A stretch of 64,000 nt of DNA from positions 1 through 64,000 of the forward strand of contig JABZFO010000048.1 of assembly GCA_014237405.1 (NCBI GenBank), written 5' to 3'. The position numbers and the translations under genes are program-made. The DNA is from Desulfosarcina sp. (GTDB taxonomy: Bacteria > Desulfobacterota > Desulfobacteria > Desulfobacterales > Desulfosarcinaceae). Shown one piece after another: positions 61,433 through 64,000 of the stretch. Numbering within the stretch: the stretch's first letter is position 1; the number at the start of each line of letters is the position of its first letter. Below the pieces are notes generated by a model. That model was not told where the DNA came from. It ran no database searches and was given only the letters and a program-made list of their open reading frames with translations.

Positions 61433-61606
61433 CGGACTCGTAAAAAGTCCGATATCTGCGTTACGCTTCATCCCTCGTCACTGCGGAGTACGCTCAGTAC
61501 GCTGCCTACGGCACCCGCGTTAGCGGTATTCCTAGGGATTCGCAAGCCTTGATCTCGAACTTTTTACGAGTCCGCCTGAAACGGGACTTTTTACGAGTGT
61601 ATCAGA
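61430..61606. repeat. Dispersed palindromic repeat, copy 2
   Basis: Reverse complement of 126-285 at very high identity, with about 22 extra bases (GCCTACGGCACCCGCG region) in the middle. It begins within the last bases of the cyclo-ligase gene, so the stop codon itself may derive from the element. See copy 1. Confidence 0.85.
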
Positions 61607-61640
61607 TTTGAGAGCCTCGATCATTTGCCTGGATGCTTGA

Positions 61641-61668
61641 AAGCGCCTCACTTGCGAGGCGCTTTTGT
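61641..61668 (+). terminator. Intrinsic terminator after the cyclo-ligase gene
   Basis: A 9-bp stem AAGCGCCTC/GAGGCGCTT with a 6-base loop, followed by TTTTG. It is downstream of the repeat. A TTTATTGGG-type double repeat follows (61672-61694). Nothing else is recognised from 61695 to 61921. Confidence 0.65.
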
Positions 61669-61921
61669 AGTTTATTGGGTTTATTGGGTTTAGCGGGCAA
61701 ACACTGAGCTTGCCGCGCATAGTTGGGAGCTGATAGGAGATAGGGCTTTGGGTATGAAATCGTTTGCATTGAAACCGGTTTTATTCCAACAGCTAAACCG
61801 CTTCAGCCTTCAGCCTAACCACCTTCCTCAGATTTCCGACCTCTGATCTCGGACTTCAGACAGCTAACATCTTGACCCGATTCCCCTGACTTGATAGACA
61901 TCTGCTGGGAGAAAAACGCCG

Positions 61922-62575
61922 ATGAAATACCAGCGCCTGAGAAATGAAATGGTTACCAAGCAGATCATCGCCCGCGGGATCAGCGATCCCCGCGTACTGT
62001 CGGCCATGCGTGCCGTTCCCCGCCATCTGTTTGTCAGCGAAGCCATGATGGACCAGGCATACGGGGATTTTCCCCTACCCATCGGTGAGCAGCAGACCAT
62101 TTCCCAACCCTACATCGTCGCGGAAATGACCCAGGCGCTCCAGGTGACCCCGGAAGACCGGTTGTTGGAGATCGGCACCGGTTCCGGCTATCAGGCAGCC
62201 ATCCTGGCCCAGATATCCTTTCGGGTCTATACGGTTGAGCGAATTTACTCCCTGTTTGCCAGATCCCGAAAGCTGTTCGACCAGCTGCGTTACCACAACA
62301 TCGTCACCCGGTACTCAGACGGCACCACCGGCTGGAAGGAGCACAGCCCCTTTGACGCCATCATTGTCACCGCCGGGGCGCCGGAGATACCCATGGTGCT
62401 GGTCAACCAGCTGGCCGTGGGTGGTCGCATGGTGATCCCGGTGGGGGACCGCCACAGCCAGGATCTTATCAAGCTTTATCGTGACGAAAAGGGCATCCAC
62501 CAGTCCAACCTGGGCGGGTGCCGCTTTGTCAATTCTGGCTTTTGCCGAATCCTCCTTTTTTCCCATTCCGCCTGA
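61922..62575 (+). CDS. pcm: Protein-L-isoaspartate O-methyltransferase, C-terminus lost
   Basis: A 217-residue frame whose first 203 residues match Pcm, which repairs isoaspartyl residues with SAM. Motifs: I-S-Q-P-Y-I-V-A near 61, E-I-G-T-G-S-G-Y-Q-A near 83, I-V-T-A-G-A-P near 142, N-L-G-G-C-R-F-V near 196. After F-V the frame continues in unrelated residues (N-S-G-F-C-R) that are the out-of-frame DNA of the downstream membrane gene. About 100 bp with the pcm end, gap and next start appear absent near 62527-62540. Confidence 0.88.
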   Translation: MKYQRLRNEMVTKQIIARGISDPRVLSAMRAVPRHLFVSEAMMDQAYGDFPLPIGEQQTISQPYIVAEMTQALQVTPEDRLLEIGTGSGYQAAILAQISFRVYTVERIYSLFARSRKLFDQLRYHNIVTRYSDGTTGWKEHSPFDAIIVTAGAPEIPMVLVNQLAVGGRMVIPVGDRHSQDLIKLYRDEKGIHQSNLGGCRFVNSGFCRILLFSHSA

Positions 62576-63044
62576 CGTTCTGCTCATTGCCATGTGTGTG
62601 GCCCGGCCGGATCAGTCACTCAAATACGCCCTGGTCTGCGCCCTTGGATCAATCTTCGGGGGATGCCTGGGATACCTGATCGGCTGGCAGTTCATGGCCT
62701 CGGTGGGCAGCCGTATCGTGGACTTTTACGGCCTGACGGACAAGGTGACCTATATCGAAACCCTTTACAACACCTACGACGCCTGGGCGGTGGGCATTGC
62801 CGGGTTTACCCCCATTCCCTACAAGGTATTCACCATTGCCGCCGGCATGTTCAAAATCAACTTCACGGTGTTCGTCCTGGCATCCATGGTATCCCGATCA
62901 GCCCGGTTTTTCCTCGTCGGCGGGCTGATCTATCTGTTCGGTCCGCGCATCCAGCGATTCATCGACCGCTATTTCAACCTGCTGGCCGTCGCGTTTACCG
63001 TATTGCTGGTGGGCAGCTTCGTGCTGATTAAATACCTATTTTAG
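62481..63044 (+). CDS. YqaA/DedA-like membrane protein, N-terminus lost
   Basis: A 187-residue frame. From about residue 17 it matches the SNARE-associated/DedA-like YqaA family: F-A-E-S-S-F-F-P-I-P-P-D, G-Y-L-I-G-W, F-T-P-I-P-Y-K-V-F-T-I-A-A-G. Several transmembrane helices follow. The first 16 residues are pcm DNA read in another frame, so the true start has been lost with the same missing block. Members act in membrane homeostasis or undecaprenyl/lipid flipping by family inference. Confidence 0.82.
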   Translation: MTKRASTSPTWAGAALSILAFAESSFFPIPPDVLLIAMCVARPDQSLKYALVCALGSIFGGCLGYLIGWQFMASVGSRIVDFYGLTDKVTYIETLYNTYDAWAVGIAGFTPIPYKVFTIAAGMFKINFTVFVLASMVSRSARFFLVGGLIYLFGPRIQRFIDRYFNLLAVAFTVLLVGSFVLIKYLF

Positions 63045-63093
63045 TTGCGCACATCAAAGGTGTTGCGAAGGGGTCGAGGGTTCAAGGGGTCAA

Positions 63094-63152
63094 GGGGTAG
63101 AGGGGTAGAGGGGTAGAGGGGTAGAGGGGTAGAGGGGTAGAGGGGTAGAGGG
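63094..63152 (+). repeat. Octamer minisatellite (GGGGTAGA)
   Basis: About seven tandem 8-bp units, preceded by GGGGTC(G/A)AGG-type units from 63068. It lies between the membrane-protein gene and the hydrolase gene. Related purine-rich arrays occur at 28468 and 43345. The opposite-strand ORF across it (S-T-P-L-P-L-Y-P) is artefactual. Confidence 0.9.
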
Positions 63153-63258
63153 AAATGCCCAAACATGGAGGGAAGTCCAGTCTTTTACCGGGGACTTGTT
63201 CAGAAGGTTACAGCGAATATTCAATGTCGAACTTCGACCCTTTTTTACGGGAGATTTA

Positions 63259-63963
63259 ATGAAAATGATCTTTGAAATCGTGAAAATACTCCTTGTTTTT
63301 TTCGTTGGGGTCACCCTGCTGCTCTATTTTTTCCAAGGTAGAATGATCTTTTTCCCCCAGCCCACCGCGCCGGGAAACCAGTCCCGCTATGCCGAGAACG
63401 AGATCCGTCTGCGTCACGGCGGCGTCACCCTTACCGGCTGGTTTTTTAAAAATGAGATCGGGCCGGGTAACCCGCTTGTCGTCTATTATGGGGGAAACGC
63501 CGAGGATGTATCACTCAATTTTACGGATCTCGGGCGATTCAACATTCAGTCATTTCTGTTCATGAATTACCGTGGATACGGCGGCAGCGACGGCAAACCG
63601 TCTGAAACGGCATTGCTGACCGATGCCCTGTTTGTGATCGATCATATGCTGGCGACCGAAGGAGTCGATCCGGCCCACATGGTGCTCATGGGGCGGAGCC
63701 TGGGTTCAGGGGTGGCCGTGCACGTGGCGGCGAAACGCAAGGTGGGCGGGATCATTCTGGTTACCCCTTTCGACTCCCTGGTGAATGTGGCCAGGGCCCA
63801 CTATCCGATTTTTCCGGTGGGTGCCGGTGCGGTTTGCCAAAAAATTGGAAGCGGTGTGGGGTGGGCCGGTGACAACTGTAACCGTCGAGGGAACCGACCA
63901 CAACTCCATCGAAACCTCACCGGTTTATTGGGATGCCGTGAATGGATACCTCTCATCCTATAA
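63259..63963 (+). CDS. Alpha/beta hydrolase, C-terminus frame-shifted
   Basis: A 234-residue frame with an N-terminal membrane anchor (about residues 5-25), the oxyanion-side Y-Y-G-G-N-A near 77, Y-R-G-Y-G-G-S-D-G near 106 and the nucleophile motif G-R-S-L-G-S-G near 152. After P-I-F-P-V-G (near 189) the frame diverges into unrelated residues. The proper end, with the catalytic His in G-T-D-H-N near 63900, lies in another frame (63827-63973). The strand with the usual catalytic Asp is missing. ATG at 63259. Confidence 0.85.
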   Translation: MKMIFEIVKILLVFFVGVTLLLYFFQGRMIFFPQPTAPGNQSRYAENEIRLRHGGVTLTGWFFKNEIGPGNPLVVYYGGNAEDVSLNFTDLGRFNIQSFLFMNYRGYGGSDGKPSETALLTDALFVIDHMLATEGVDPAHMVLMGRSLGSGVAVHVAAKRKVGGIILVTPFDSLVNVARAHYPIFPVGAGAVCQKIGSGVGWAGDNCNRRGNRPQLHRNLTGLLGCREWIPLIL

Positions 63964-63973
63964 CCGCCAGTGA
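63827..63973 (+). pseudogene. Alpha/beta hydrolase C-terminal fragment
   Basis: Forty-eight residues beginning R-F-A-K-K-L-E-A-V-W and containing the catalytic-His segment E-G-T-D-H-N-S-I, then W-D-A-V-N-G-Y-L. It completes the hydrolase at 63259, from which it is separated by a frame change and an estimated 35-40 lost residues near 63818-63829. Confidence 0.65.
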
Positions 63974-64000
63974 GAATAGGACTGGCGAACCAAAATCTAA

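Overview
The window reads as a chromosomal stretch from a GC-rich, anaerobic, sulfate-reducer-like member of Desulfobacterota (Desulfobacterales/Desulfosarcina-like). This is inferred from gene content: a tungsten aldehyde:ferredoxin oxidoreductase with a ThiS/MoaD-like companion, a two-gene form of PurH, a diadenylate cyclase fused to YbbR repeats, many small lipoproteins and PilZ/PAS proteins. The taxon was not tested by search. No rRNA, tRNA, CRISPR array or transposase gene was recognised.

Layout. 0.1-1.6 kb: dispersed palindromic repeat, small acidic zinc-finger-like protein, membrane protein, aberrant IHF-like gene. 2.2-4.5 kb: ECF sigma operon with two glycogen-binding-like (CBM48/AMPK-type) proteins and a Gly/Ser-repeat secreted protein. 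4.7-6.5 kb (minus): DUF2914 protein and a broken c-di-AMP cyclase-YbbR gene. 7-15.3 kb: lipoprotein plus PEP-synthase-like giant, MFS exporter, glycerophosphodiesterase, HAD/AIR-synthase fusion (broken). 15.3-21.2 kb (minus): methyltransferase and five-gene nickel/peptide-type ABC importer behind a Fur-like box and a hairpin leader. 21.4-23.9 kb: AOR pair. 24.2-30.8 kb: serC, ltaE, HU, split purH, HD hydrolase, metallo-beta-lactamase-fold hydrolase. 31.0-46.9 kb: division and cell-wall (dcw) cluster mraZ-rsmH-ftsL-ftsI-murE-murF-mraY-murD-ftsW-murG-murC-(no murB/ddl)-ftsQ-ftsA-ftsZ, with a 250-bp heptamer minisatellite between murC and ftsQ. 47-48.9 kb: radical SAM protein. 48.9-53.4 kb: an AT-richer patch with a self-inhibited Fic protein behind four 24-bp-spaced iterons, a BamE-like lipoprotein, a secreted glycerophosphodiesterase and a uroporphyrinogen-decarboxylase-family protein. 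53.5-60.5 kb (minus): serS-thrC-LysM-TPR-PAS/PilZ operon. 60.8-64 kb: 5-formyl-THF cyclo-ligase, second copy of the dispersed repeat, pcm, a DedA/YqaA-like membrane protein and an alpha/beta hydrolase.

The most striking feature is not a gene. At least nine conserved genes (cdaA-ybbR, HAD-AIRS, ftsI, ftsW, murG, the LysM gene, thrC, pcm/yqaA, alpha/beta hydrolase) each lack an internal block that I estimate at 90-120 bp from family knowledge. Six of the nine are thrown out of frame. Several are essential and lose catalytic or binding segments, so a sequence-assembly cause is more likely than biology, but the pattern should be checked before any of these genes is called a pseudogene. The best candidates for undescribed biology are the Fic gene with its iteron array, the ECF/CBM48 locus, and the Fur-box/hairpin-leader methyltransferase-ABC operon.
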